Shown here piece by piece: positions 47,226-55,059 of a stretch of 64,000 nucleotides of DNA. This stretch comes from an uncultured Lachnospiraceae bacterium (GTDB taxonomy: Bacteria; Bacillota; Clostridia; Lachnospirales; Lachnospiraceae): assembly GCA_947565425.1 (NCBI GenBank), contig CANOFW010000012.1:19219-83218 (forward strand), given 5' to 3'. Both the position numbers and the translations under genes were made by a program. The stretch's first letter is position 1. Each line of letters starts with the position of its first letter. The notes under the pieces are model-generated. The model searched no databases, had not been told where the DNA came from, and saw nothing but the letters and a program-made list of their open reading frames with translations.

Positions 47226-47294
47226 AGGCAAAGCGAAAGTAGTGTCCTTTGACACAAATTAAAACCCCCGGAATGGCCGTTCCGGGGGTTTTTG
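47226..47294 (+). ncRNA. Predicted antitoxin RNA (RNA II-like) of an Fst/par-type I toxin-antitoxin locus
   Basis: About 69 nt from the predicted start to the terminator, close to the size of par RNA II. It carries AAAGCGAAAGTAG (47230-47242) and TTTGACAC (47248-47255); the same two sequences recur in the same order at 47372-47384 and 47394-47401, over codons 4-8 and the ribosome-site/start junction of the convergent toxin gene. The RNA can therefore pair with the toxin mRNA there and at the shared terminator. A small GTGTC-CTTT-GACAC hairpin lies at 47242-47255. Confidence 0.7.
47261..47294. terminator. Shared bidirectional terminator of the toxin and antitoxin RNAs
   Basis: ACCCCCGGAA and TTCCGGGGGT form a perfect 10 bp stem with a 6 nt loop, T-rich on the right and A-rich on the left. 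It ends the antitoxin RNA on the plus strand and the toxin mRNA on the minus strand. Confidence 0.9.
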
Positions 47295-47297
47295 TGG

Positions 47298-47393
47298 TTA
47301 GTTGTCATTATCGTTACTATCTAACCATTTGATGATGTAGTGGCAAACTACACCACCCACGACAGTAACCAAAAGCGAAAGTAGCAGATCCAT
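47298..47393 (-). CDS. Fst-like type I toxin peptide (31 aa)
   Basis: A 31-residue peptide: a short start (MDLLLS), one hydrophobic segment of about 16 residues (LLVTVVGGVVCHYII), then KWLD and a polar acidic tail (SNDNDN). This matches the layout of Fst/Ldr-type membrane toxins, which damage the membrane when over-produced. A strong ribosome site (GGAGAGGGGG) lies upstream, but the bases next to the start lie in a sequence complementary to the antisense RNA. Promoter at 47440-47468 and terminator at 47261-47294 frame it exactly. Homology to Fst is judged from size, topology and locus layout, not from a search. Confidence 0.75.
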   Translation of the reverse strand: MDLLLSLLVTVVGGVVCHYIIKWLDSNDNDN

Positions 47394-47439
47394 TTTGACA
47401 CCCCCTCTCCGTTGCCGGATTGGGTATGACAACATAGGG

Positions 47440-47468
47440 ATTGTACTATATTCCCATCGCCTGTGCAA
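47440..47468 (-). promoter_or_regulatory. Toxin mRNA promoter
   Basis: On the minus strand TTGCAC (47463-47468) and TACAAT (47440-47445) are separated by 17 nt. They predict a leader of about 40 nt before the toxin start. Confidence 0.7.
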
Positions 47469-47496
47469 AGCAAAAACGATCCTGTGTTAAATTGCA

Positions 47497-48246
47497 CTAC
47501 GGATTCATATCAGTCCTGGAAATTCCCGAGGCAGACATGTCAAAGAATGGGGGATGAGAAACGGATTTCCGTCTCAACGTCCGTATATATTCTTTATCTT
47601 CTCTCGGCACTTTCAGCGATTCCGTAATTTTCTGTAAAGCTTTATTGTGAGTAAAGTCGTCCAGATGATTTTCCTTTAAGAATGGTAGCGTTCTCTCCGG
47701 GAATTCCCGGTAACAGATGGAAACTGCCCACGCCTGTGCCATCTGCACATAATACAATGGCAAATCTACGCTGTCTATGGCTTCCAATACTCGCTCAAGA
47801 TATTCGTCATTTACATAATAATTTAGCATCTGTACCAGCACGAAACGGACATCATATTCCTGGGAGCTGTGCAGATATTCCAATAGAAAATTCCAGAAAG
47901 GCTCCGGCTGTGTTTTTGCCAGTTTGAGTGTGGAACACGTGCTGTCGCAGACGGACCAGTTGTTTATTTTGGGAAGAAATGCGCGCAAAAAAGGCTCTTT
48001 CACCTGTAAATCTCCTTTGGCATAACCGAGAACCATGCCCTGAAGCATGATTTCCTCAAAGCTGTCGTCGCAGGCTGATTGCAGGTATGTTTGCCAGTCT
48101 CCTTTGGCGAGCTGCTTTGCCATTTTCCGCAAGGCGGGCAAGCGCACGCCCAGAATATGCGCTACGCCGGGCAGCAGGCTGGCCGTAAATTTTTGAAATT
48201 GCGGTTCTCTCTGTAGTTCAAGTTGTTCTTTGATCCATGAATTCAT
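47497..48246 (-). CDS. AlkD-like DNA alkylation repair protein
   Basis: 249 residues from ATG 48246, chosen because AAAGGAT lies just upstream and because a strong promoter occupies the sequence that a longer frame (to 48306) would need. The all-helical HEAT-like pattern of the AlkD family is clear: LPALRKMAKQLAKGDW, MLQGMVLGYAKG, NNWSVCDSTCSTLK, VRFVLVQMLNYY, YYVQMAQAWAVS and HNKALQKITESLKV. AlkD proteins remove bulky or positively charged alkylated bases. It is monocistronic and divergent from prfB. Confidence 0.93.
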   Translation of the reverse strand: MNSWIKEQLELQREPQFQKFTASLLPGVAHILGVRLPALRKMAKQLAKGDWQTYLQSACDDSFEEIMLQGMVLGYAKGDLQVKEPFLRAFLPKINNWSVCDSTCSTLKLAKTQPEPFWNFLLEYLHSSQEYDVRFVLVQMLNYYVNDEYLERVLEAIDSVDLPLYYVQMAQAWAVSICYREFPERTLPFLKENHLDDFTHNKALQKITESLKVPREDKEYIRTLRRKSVSHPPFFDMSASGISRTDMNP

Positions 48247-48277
48247 AAGAAATATCCTTTCGTACAACATATATACT

Positions 48278-48306
48278 ATAGTATAGCGTATTTGTTCGCT
48301 TGTCAA
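48278..48306 (-). promoter_or_regulatory. Promoter of the AlkD-like gene
   Basis: On the minus strand a perfect TTGACA (48301-48306), a 17 nt spacer and TACTAT (48278-48283), about 32 nt ahead of the start codon. Confidence 0.75.
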
Positions 48307-48314
48307 AGCGGGAA

Positions 48315-48343
48315 TTGTTTTATTCTGCTGGATGTGGTAAAAT
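48315..48343 (+). promoter_or_regulatory. prfB promoter
   Basis: TTGTTT at 48315-48320, a 17 nt spacer and TAAAAT at 48338-48343. Divergent from the AlkD promoter; the two -35 boxes lie 8 nt apart. Confidence 0.65.
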
Positions 48344-48431
48344 ATCGGTGGATATTTTATGCGCCGTAGTACGCATAGGTTACCATGTTTGGCAATATGA
48401 TTTTTATTTCAAAATAGAAAGAGGTGACACG

Positions 48432-49557
48432 ATGGTTGAATTAGACCAGTTCAAGACGACCTTGAACACATACAAAGAACCGTTAGTGGAAGTGAGGGAT
48501 TCACTTTAACTTAGCAAATAAAGAGCAGCGTGTCCAGGAATTAGAGCGGGAGATGGAAGCGCCTGATTTTTGGGATGACACGGAAGTTTCCCAGGCGAAA
48601 ATGAAAGAACTCAAGAGCCTCAAGGATGATATCGAGACGTATCATCATCTGGAAGGGCAGTACGATGATATCGAGACGCTTCTGGAAATGGGTTATGAGG
48701 AGAACGACGCTTCGCTTATCCCGGAAATTGAGGAGGCGCTCTCAGAGTTTGAACAGACGTTTGAAAATATCCGTATTAAGACGCTTTTGTCTGGTGAATA
48801 TGATGGAGAAAACGCTATCATTTCTCTTCATGCAGGAGCCGGGGGAACGGAGTCTTGTGACTGGAACAGTATGTTGTACCGCATGTACAAACGCTGGGCA
48901 GATGATAAAGGCTTTGCGGTAGAGGTGTTAGATTCTCTTGACGGCGAGGAGGCTGGAATTAAGTCGATTACCTTTGAGGTGCGTGGAGAGAATGCATATG
49001 GTTATCTGAAATCAGAAAAAGGCGTGCACCGTCTGGTACGGATTTCACCGTTTAATGCGGCCGGCAAGCGGCAGACTTCCTTTGCGTCCTGCGACGTGAT
49101 GCCGGATATTGAAAAAGACCTCGATATTGAAGTCAAAGACGACGAGCTGCGCATTGACACTTACCGTTCCAGCGGAGCCGGCGGACAGCACATTAACAAG
49201 ACTTCTTCGGCAATCCGCATTACGCACCTTCCCACAGGCATCGTGGTACAGTGCCAGAATGAGCGTTCCCAGCACATGAATAAGGATAAGGCGATGCAGA
49301 TGTTAAAGGCCAAGCTCTATCTCTTAAAGCAGGAGGAAAATGAGAAAAAGGCGGCGGATATCCGCGGGGAGGTCACGGAGATTGGCTGGGGCAACCAGAT
49401 TCGCTCCTATGTTATGCAGCCGTATACCATGGTGAAGGATCACCGCACCAATGCGGAGACCGGTAATGTGGATAGCGTGATGGATGGAAATCTTGATTTG
49501 TTTATCAATGCATACTTGAAATGGAAGAGCTTGTCTAGTACAACGAATATGGAATAA
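48432..49557 (+). CDS. prfB: Peptide chain release factor 2, expressed by programmed +1 frameshift
   Basis: Two frames joined: 48432-48506 (25 codons) and 48508-49557, giving 374 residues, normal for RF2. The first frame stops at TAA 48507-48509 directly after CTT; skipping one base gives RDSL-NLANKEQRVQELE, which lines up with the usual RDSL-DLANKE of RF2. The protein has the SPF stop-codon tripeptide (RISPFNAAGKRQTSF) and the catalytic GGQ (GAGGQHINKTSS). RF2 ends translation at UGA and UAA. GAGGTGA precedes the ATG. The shift-site stop is UAA instead of the usual UGA, discussed separately. Confidence 0.96.
48494..48510 (+). promoter_or_regulatory. Programmed +1 frameshift site of prfB
   Basis: GAGGG (Shine-Dalgarno-like, 48494-48498), five bases, then CTT TAA C at 48504-48510. 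The ribosome slips from CUU to UUU, and the next codon becomes AAC (Asn) instead of the GAC (Asp) made at UGA-type sites. Confidence 0.9.
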
Positions 49558-49597
49558 TCCATATATTCACTATACTAGATGATAGTTGGAGGTAATT

Positions 49598-50956
49598 ATG
49601 GGAATAATAAAGGCGGCCATACAGTCAGTCTCCGGCGGACTGGCAGATCAATGGCTGGAAGTGATTGAGCCGGACGATATGGGGGAACGCACGGTATTTA
49701 CCAGCGGAATCCTCACACGCAGAGGGCAGAATAAGAAAGGTAGCGACGGTACTGTCAGCAATGGTTCCGTGATCCATGTGTATGACAATCAGTTTATGAT
49801 GCTGGTGGATGGGGGCAGAATTGTTGATTATACGGCGGAGCCGGGGTATTTTAAGGTAGATAATTCTGCGCTGCCTTCCTTATTTAATGGAGAATTAAAA
49901 GATACGATTCGTGAATCCTTTAGCCGCATCAAATTTGGTGGGGAGACGCCGGCAAGACAGAAAGTGTTTTACATTAATTTGCAGGAAATTAAGGGCATTA
50001 AATTTGGCACCAGAAATCCCATTAATTATTTTGATAATTTCTACAATGCAGAATTGTTTCTGCGCACGCATGGAACGTATTCGATTAAGATTACAGACCC
50101 TGTTAAGTTTTATTCAGAAGCCATTCCCCGAAATGTGGCAAAGGTGCAGATTGAGGATATCAACGAACAGTATATGGCGGAGTTCCTTGAGGCTTTGCAG
50201 TCGGCGATTAACCAGATGTCTGCGGACGGCATCCGCATTTCTTACGTGCCTTCTAAGGGACGCGAATTAGGCAAATATATGGCGGATACCTTGGATGAGG
50301 ATTGGCGGCAGATGCGCGGCATGGAAATTCAGGCCGTGGGCATTGCCAGCGTTTCTTATGACGAGAAATCGACAGAATTGATAAATATGCGCAATGAGGG
50401 CGCAATGTTGAGCGACCCGACAGTACGCGAGGGTTATATGCAGGGACACGTGGCGCGCGGGCTGGAAGCCGCAGGCTCTAACGCAGCAGGTGCAATGTCT
50501 GGATTTATGGGCATGGGTATGGGCATGAACGCTATGGGTTCCGCCATGGGCGCGGCGTCCGCCGCCAATATGCAGCAAATGCAGATGCAGCAAAATGCAG
50601 CCATGCAGCAGCAAAATACAGCGACGCAAAACAATGCAAATATGGCGACGCCAAAACCTGGGAATGCAGCGATGCCAGGCAGCGTTCCTGCGGCTGCGCA
50701 GCAGGGGCAAAGCGCTTCCCAGGGCTGGACTTGCGCCTGCGGTGCAGCCAATAGCGGAAAGTTTTGCTCAGAGTGCGGCAATCCCAAACCTCAGGAGCCG
50801 GAGACATGGACATGTGGCTGCGGTCAGGTAAACAGCGGCAAGTTCTGCTCGGAGTGCGGCAAACCCAAGCCGGAAAACAGTGGAGAATGGACATGTGGCT
50901 GCGGTCAGGTAAACAGCGGCAAGTTCTGTTCTCAGTGCGGGAAACCAAGGCAATAA
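49598..50956 (+). CDS. SPFH-domain protein with three C-terminal zinc ribbons (YdjI-like)
   Basis: 452 residues from ATG 49598, preceded by GGAGG; the frame also opens upstream at a TTG without benefit. Residues about 20-290 form an SPFH/band-7-like domain of the YdjI or 'virion core' type. A Gly/Ala/Met/Gln-rich linker (about 295-375) follows, then three near-identical modules WTC(A/G)CG...GKFC(S)(E/Q)CG at about 377-452, each with four cysteines. The last two modules are almost identical in DNA. In B. subtilis the related YdjI recruits a PspA homologue to the membrane (from memory). Here it opens an operon with a zinc-ribbon membrane protein and a TPM protein. Confidence 0.88.
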   Translation: MGIIKAAIQSVSGGLADQWLEVIEPDDMGERTVFTSGILTRRGQNKKGSDGTVSNGSVIHVYDNQFMMLVDGGRIVDYTAEPGYFKVDNSALPSLFNGELKDTIRESFSRIKFGGETPARQKVFYINLQEIKGIKFGTRNPINYFDNFYNAELFLRTHGTYSIKITDPVKFYSEAIPRNVAKVQIEDINEQYMAEFLEALQSAINQMSADGIRISYVPSKGRELGKYMADTLDEDWRQMRGMEIQAVGIASVSYDEKSTELINMRNEGAMLSDPTVREGYMQGHVARGLEAAGSNAAGAMSGFMGMGMGMNAMGSAMGAASAANMQQMQMQQNAAMQQQNTATQNNANMATPKPGNAAMPGSVPAAAQQGQSASQGWTCACGAANSGKFCSECGNPKPQEPETWTCGCGQVNSGKFCSECGKPKPENSGEWTCGCGQVNSGKFCSQCGKPRQ

Positions 50957-50985
50957 ATAGTAGTAGGTATAAAAGGAGATAAGCG

Positions 50986-52101
50986 ATGGCAGTAATCAGT
51001 TATAAATGTCCGAATTGCGATGGTGAACTGGTCTTCCATCCGGCGACGCAGAAGTACAAGTGCGAATACTGTGCTTCTGCGTTTTCGCAGGAAGAGCTTG
51101 CGCAGTTGAAGCCCGCGACGGAGGAAGAGCAAAGAGTGTCTGAATCGCCGCAGGAAGAACAGACGGAGCGTGGGCAAAAGGAAAATGGGAGATATGGAAA
51201 TCGGGAAGCTGGAGAACAACAAAGTCAGGAGGAAGGCGTGATGTACCACTGCCCGAGCTGCGGCGCGCAGATTGTGACAGACCAGACGACGGCAGCCACT
51301 TTTTGTTACTATTGCCATAATCCAGTCGTGCTATCCGGACGTGTTTCCGGGGAGTTTTTGCCGCACAAAATTATTCCCTTTACAATTGATAAGCAGCAGG
51401 CGACCGAGAAATTTCTCGAATATGCACACAGCAAGAAATTTGTGCCCAAGGCGTTTTTTAACAAACAGCAGATTGAGAAAATTTCCGGGGTATATTTCCC
51501 ATATTGGATGGCTGATATGGATATGAGAGGCTCGTTGCAGGCGGAAGGAAAGAACCTTCGCGTATGGCGCAGCGGGGATACGGAATATACGGAGACGAAA
51601 ATTTACCATGTAGAACGCAGGGGAAATATCCATCTGGAAGACATTACAAAGAACGCGCTGAAGAAAAACAGCCTCAAGCTGGCGGAAGGCGTGCTGCCCT
51701 ATGATGTGAGCAAAGTAAAAGGGTTCCATATGGGCTATTTATCTGGATTTTTGGCAGAGAAGCGTGATTTAGACCGCAGTGATTTGCAGGCGGAAGTCGT
51801 GGAGGACGCCAAAGAGTTTGCCGAGAGGCTTTTGCGGGAAACGGCAGGCGGTTACGGCCATTTAAGTGTGAATAGCTGCCAGCTTCAAACGCAGCAGGAG
51901 CATTGGGATTACATTATGCTTCCGGTATGGACGGTTACATATAAGGGGCGCGATGGAAAAATGTACTATTATTCCATGAACGGGCAGAACGGAAAAGTCT
52001 ATGGCGAGCTGCCGGTCGATGGCGCAAAAGTCTGGATTTTGGGGATTGTCATATTTATGGTGGTATTCCTGTTGGGACTGCTGGGAGGATGGATGCTATG
52101 A
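50986..52101 (+). CDS. Zinc-ribbon membrane protein (YdjG-like)
   Basis: 371 residues. Two zinc ribbons: CPNC/CEYC at about 8-28 and CPSC/CYYC at about 88-108, with a charged spacer between. A conserved soluble region follows (KIIPFTIDKQQATEKF, YFPYWMADMDM), and one hydrophobic segment ends the protein (about 347-370). The ribosome site is AAGGAGAT. Its stop overlaps the next start (ATGA). The same trio, SPFH plus zinc ribbon plus TPM, forms an envelope-stress locus in B. subtilis; no pspA is present here. Confidence 0.82.
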   Translation: MAVISYKCPNCDGELVFHPATQKYKCEYCASAFSQEELAQLKPATEEEQRVSESPQEEQTERGQKENGRYGNREAGEQQSQEEGVMYHCPSCGAQIVTDQTTAATFCYYCHNPVVLSGRVSGEFLPHKIIPFTIDKQQATEKFLEYAHSKKFVPKAFFNKQQIEKISGVYFPYWMADMDMRGSLQAEGKNLRVWRSGDTEYTETKIYHVERRGNIHLEDITKNALKKNSLKLAEGVLPYDVSKVKGFHMGYLSGFLAEKRDLDRSDLQAEVVEDAKEFAERLLRETAGGYGHLSVNSCQLQTQQEHWDYIMLPVWTVTYKGRDGKMYYYSMNGQNGKVYGELPVDGAKVWILGIVIFMVVFLLGLLGGWML

Positions 52102-52943
52102 AAATGATAAAGAGATGCTTGACAATAACTTTCTTGCTGTGTATGATAATTTTTTGCATGACGCCTGTACAGGCAGAAGAAAGTGCGCAGCAGGCGGCGG
52201 AAAATATGCAGCTTACAGACCAGGCGGGTTTGTTGTCGGAAACGGAAGCAGAAGAGATTAATCATCGGTTAGCAGAACTGGAGGAGCGCACGGGCTGGGA
52301 GTTTATGGCGCTGACGACAGACGACGCCGGCGGCGAGGATGCAACGTCGTATGCGGAAAGCTGGTTTGACAAATATACGGGCAAAGATGACGGTGTGATC
52401 TGTGCGATTGATATGGATAACCGCGAAATTGTGGTGCGCGCTTTTGGAGAAGCAATGTACTATATTACAGATAACCGCACGGAGAGGATTCTTGACGCCG
52501 GATATGAGGAGATTTCTGAGGAAAAGTATGCCGCCACATTGCAGGCGATGTTAGGGGAAGTGGAGGACGCTTATCAAACGGAAAATGCGGACAGAAATTA
52601 TCTCTATGATGAAGATACAGGGGAAGTGATTCGGCATCCCCGCAAGAAATCCATTACGTTGTCAGAAATCCTCATTGCCCTGGGACTGGCGATTATTGCC
52701 GGGGGAGCGACAGTTTTTGGTATTTTTGGCAAATACCGCCTGAAGTTTGGCGGCTACAAATATCCCATAGAGAAGAATGGGCACGTCAGCTTGACGACGA
52801 AGGAAGACAGACTTGTCAATTCTTTTGTCACAAGGCGGCAGATTCCCAAGCAGACGAGCAGCGGAGGGGGCGGCGGCAGCCGAAGCACCGTTCATACCGG
52901 TTCCGGCGGGCGCAGATCCAGCGGCGGCAGCCGGAAATTTTAG
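52098..52943 (+). CDS. TPM-domain (YgcG/YdjH-like) secreted, membrane-anchored protein
   Basis: 281 residues from ATG 52098, which overlaps the previous stop and has GGGAGG 9 nt upstream. Signal peptide to about 26 (TPVQA), TPM domain at about 38-170 (LTDQAGLLSETEAEEINHRLAELEERTG, DDGVICAIDMDNREIVVRAFGEA), one membrane segment at about 193-215, then a glycine-rich end (SSGGGGGSRS). TPM domains occur in chaperone-like and phosphatase-like envelope proteins. Third gene of the SPFH operon; its role is probably membrane stress, inferred from the neighbourhood. Confidence 0.87.
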   Translation: MKMIKRCLTITFLLCMIIFCMTPVQAEESAQQAAENMQLTDQAGLLSETEAEEINHRLAELEERTGWEFMALTTDDAGGEDATSYAESWFDKYTGKDDGVICAIDMDNREIVVRAFGEAMYYITDNRTERILDAGYEEISEEKYAATLQAMLGEVEDAYQTENADRNYLYDEDTGEVIRHPRKKSITLSEILIALGLAIIAGGATVFGIFGKYRLKFGGYKYPIEKNGHVSLTTKEDRLVNSFVTRRQIPKQTSSGGGGGSRSTVHTGSGGRRSSGGSRKF

Positions 52944-52995
52944 GGTTTTTCAGAATGGTGTGGTTGCGGAAACGATGTTCGCATGGCAAAAGTAC

Positions 52996-53024
52996 TTGCA
53001 ATTGAGGGACAAATATGCTAATAT
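52996..53024 (+). promoter_or_regulatory. Promoter of the ACT-hom operon
   Basis: TTGCAA at 52996-53001, a 17 nt spacer and TAATAT at 53019-53024 with an extended TG, about 50 nt ahead of the ACT protein start. Confidence 0.6.
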
Positions 53025-53074
53025 CTTTGCAGTGAACACAAATGTATTTCACAGGCAAACATACTGGAGGCGTC

Positions 53075-53518
53075 ATGGAGGACAAGACGAAATATTTTGT
53101 TTTAAAGAAGAAAGCCGTTCCAGAGGTATTACTGAAAGTCGTGGAAGCAAAGAAGCTCATAGAATCCGGGCGTGCCGAATCCGTACAGGAGGCAACCGAT
53201 TCCGTGGGAATCAGCCGAAGTTCTTTTTATAAGTATAAGGATGATATTTTCCCATTCCACGACAATGCCAAGGGAAAAACCATCACAATGGTGATACAGA
53301 TGGATGATGAACCGGGGCTTTTGTCCCTGGTGTTACAGATTGTGGCAGATTTCCATGCGAATATTCTCACAATCCATCAGAGTATTCCGGTCAACGGAAT
53401 TGCCTCTCTTACGCTGAGCGTAGACGTACTGCCAGACACAAAGAATGTGTCCTACATGGTAGAGAGCATCGAGCAGCAGGAGGGCGTACATTATTTAAAA
53501 ATATTAGCCAGGGAGTGA
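53075..53518 (+). CDS. ACT domain protein (PheB/UPF0735 family)
   Basis: 147 residues from ATG 53075 behind GGAGG. An N-terminal helix-turn-helix-like part (ESVQEATDSVGISRSSFYKYKDDIFPF) is joined to a C-terminal ACT domain (about 72-145, TMVIQMDDEPGLLSLVLQIVADFHANI). ACT domains bind amino acids. It lies 4 nt ahead of hom, the usual neighbour, so it probably regulates threonine or aspartate-family synthesis in response to an amino acid. DNA binding is possible but unproven. Confidence 0.92.
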   Translation: MEDKTKYFVLKKKAVPEVLLKVVEAKKLIESGRAESVQEATDSVGISRSSFYKYKDDIFPFHDNAKGKTITMVIQMDDEPGLLSLVLQIVADFHANILTIHQSIPVNGIASLTLSVDVLPDTKNVSYMVESIEQQEGVHYLKILARE

Positions 53519-53522
53519 CATT

Positions 53523-54722
53523 ATGATTAAGATAGCAATTTTAGGTTACGGAACGATTGGTTCCGGTGTGGTAGAAGTTTTAAATACCAACAGTGAGAGC
53601 ATCGCCAAGCGCGCAGGTGATGGAATTGAAGTAAAATACATATTGGATTTGCGCGATTTTCCGGGAGATCCTATGGAGGACAAGGTCATACACGATTATG
53701 ATGTGATTGCCAATGACCCGGAGGTTGAAGTGGTCGTGGAAGCAATGGGAGGCGTGGAACCGGCGTATACGTTTGTGAAACGTGCATTGCTTGCGGGTAA
53801 GAATGTTACAACTTCTAACAAGGCGCTGGTGGCAAAGCATGGGGCAGAATTGATTGCCATTGCCAAGGAGCAGAACATCAATTTCTTGTTTGAAGCCAGC
53901 GTAGGCGGCGGCATTCCGATTATCCGTCCCTTGAATTCTTCTCTGACCGCAGATGAGATCGAGGAAATTACAGGAATTTTAAATGGAACTACGAATTATA
54001 TTCTCAGTAAGATGACCTTTGAGGGGCTCGAATTTGCGGATGTGCTCAAAGATGCACAGTCCCGAGGTTATGCGGAGGCAGATCCCACAGCGGACGTGGA
54101 GGGGTACGACGCTTGTAGGAAGATTGCCATTTTGACGTCCCTTGTATGTGGGCAGCAGGTAGATTTTGAGGATATTTATACGGAGGGAATCTCTAAGATT
54201 ACCGCCGATGATATCAAGTACGCCAAAGCGATGGGACTTGTCATTAAGCTTCTTGCCACTAGCAGAAAGACAAAGGAAGGTTACTGCGCGATGGTTGCGC
54301 CGTTTATGCTTTCACAGCAGCATCCTTTGTACAGTGTCAATGATGTGTTCAACGCCATTTTCGTGCATGGCAATGTCTTAGGCGACGCGATGTTCTATGG
54401 CAGCGGCGCCGGTAAGTTGCCGACTGCGAGTGCGGTAGTTGCTGATATTGTGGATATCGCCAAGCATTTGCACAAAAATATTCTCATATCCTGGAGTTCT
54501 AAGAAGATGGACTTGGTAGACAAAGGCAGGAGCGAGAGCCGCTTCTTTGTGCGCAGCGCGGAGGATAAGGAGAAGGTGCAGTCCCTGTTCGGTGAAGTTG
54601 AATTTGTGGAAGTGCCGCAGATAAGCGGCGAAGTTGGTTTCCTGACCGGGAAAATGAGCGAGGAAGAATTTGAAAAGAAAGCAGACGGATTAAATGTGAT
54701 TCAGAGAATCCGTGTAGTATAG
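53523..54722 (+). CDS. hom: Homoserine dehydrogenase
   Basis: 399 residues. It reduces aspartate semialdehyde to homoserine, the branch to threonine and methionine. The Rossmann motif is LGYGTIGSGVVEVL (7-12), and the catalytic region includes TGILNGTTNYILSKM and the AYAEADPTADVEGYDACRK-like run with the catalytic Asp and Lys. The C-terminal ~65 residues form a short ACT-like part, smaller than in the 430-residue forms. It is paired with the ACT protein upstream; a palindromic element and then an ApgM-like gene follow. Confidence 0.96.
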   Translation: MIKIAILGYGTIGSGVVEVLNTNSESIAKRAGDGIEVKYILDLRDFPGDPMEDKVIHDYDVIANDPEVEVVVEAMGGVEPAYTFVKRALLAGKNVTTSNKALVAKHGAELIAIAKEQNINFLFEASVGGGIPIIRPLNSSLTADEIEEITGILNGTTNYILSKMTFEGLEFADVLKDAQSRGYAEADPTADVEGYDACRKIAILTSLVCGQQVDFEDIYTEGISKITADDIKYAKAMGLVIKLLATSRKTKEGYCAMVAPFMLSQQHPLYSVNDVFNAIFVHGNVLGDAMFYGSGAGKLPTASAVVADIVDIAKHLHKNILISWSSKKMDLVDKGRSESRFFVRSAEDKEKVQSLFGEVEFVEVPQISGEVGFLTGKMSEEEFEKKADGLNVIQRIRVV

Positions 54723-54733
54723 AGTGATAAGAA

Positions 54734-55032
54734 TGGGGCTGTCGCACTAATATATTCACTCGTTCAAAAGGTCTTGCCGCTTATGCAGCAAAGACAGAAT
54801 ACACAAAAATCACTCTGAGGGTGTCGCACGAATCTATTTACTTGTTCAAAAGGTCTTGCCGCTTATGCGGCAAAGACAGAATGCAAACCTTTTGAACGAA
54901 TCATAACTTATAATATATATTATTACGACACCCCCCAAGATATTTTTTGTGCGTGTTGTTTACATTGCTCTGCAATGTAAACTTTTTGAACGAATCTAAA
55001 GCTTGTAATTTATATTAGTGCAACAGCCTCAT
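54734..55032. repeat. 299 bp nested palindromic element between hom and the ApgM-like gene
   Basis: Outer inverted ends: GGCTGTCGCACTAATATA at 54737-54754 and its near-exact complement at 55011-55028 (one mismatch). Inside is a second, similar inverted pair (GGGTGTCGCACGAAT at about 54819-54834 with the complement ending in GACACCCCCC near 54936). A 41 bp segment is repeated directly at 54763-54803 and 54845-54885 with two differences; it contains a GCCGC...GCGGC stem. The layout suggests that one copy of a mobile palindrome was inserted into another. It carries no gene and reaches to within 27 nt of the next start codon. Confidence 0.85.
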
Positions 55033-55059
55033 TTTGTTTGGAAAGGTGGAAGGAAAAGA

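Noticed and set aside
48247-48306. A 20-residue N-terminal extension of the AlkD-like protein
   Set aside because: These bases hold the TTGACA-N17-TACTAT promoter, and the ATG at 48246 has the ribosome site.
48300-48431. Upstream extension of the prfB first frame
   Set aside because: The extra residues do not resemble RF2, the prfB promoter lies in this stretch, and GAGGTGA precedes the ATG at 48432.
54763-54885. CRISPR-like pair of direct repeats
   Set aside because: There are only two copies of 41 bp with unequal context inside a palindromic element, and no cas genes.
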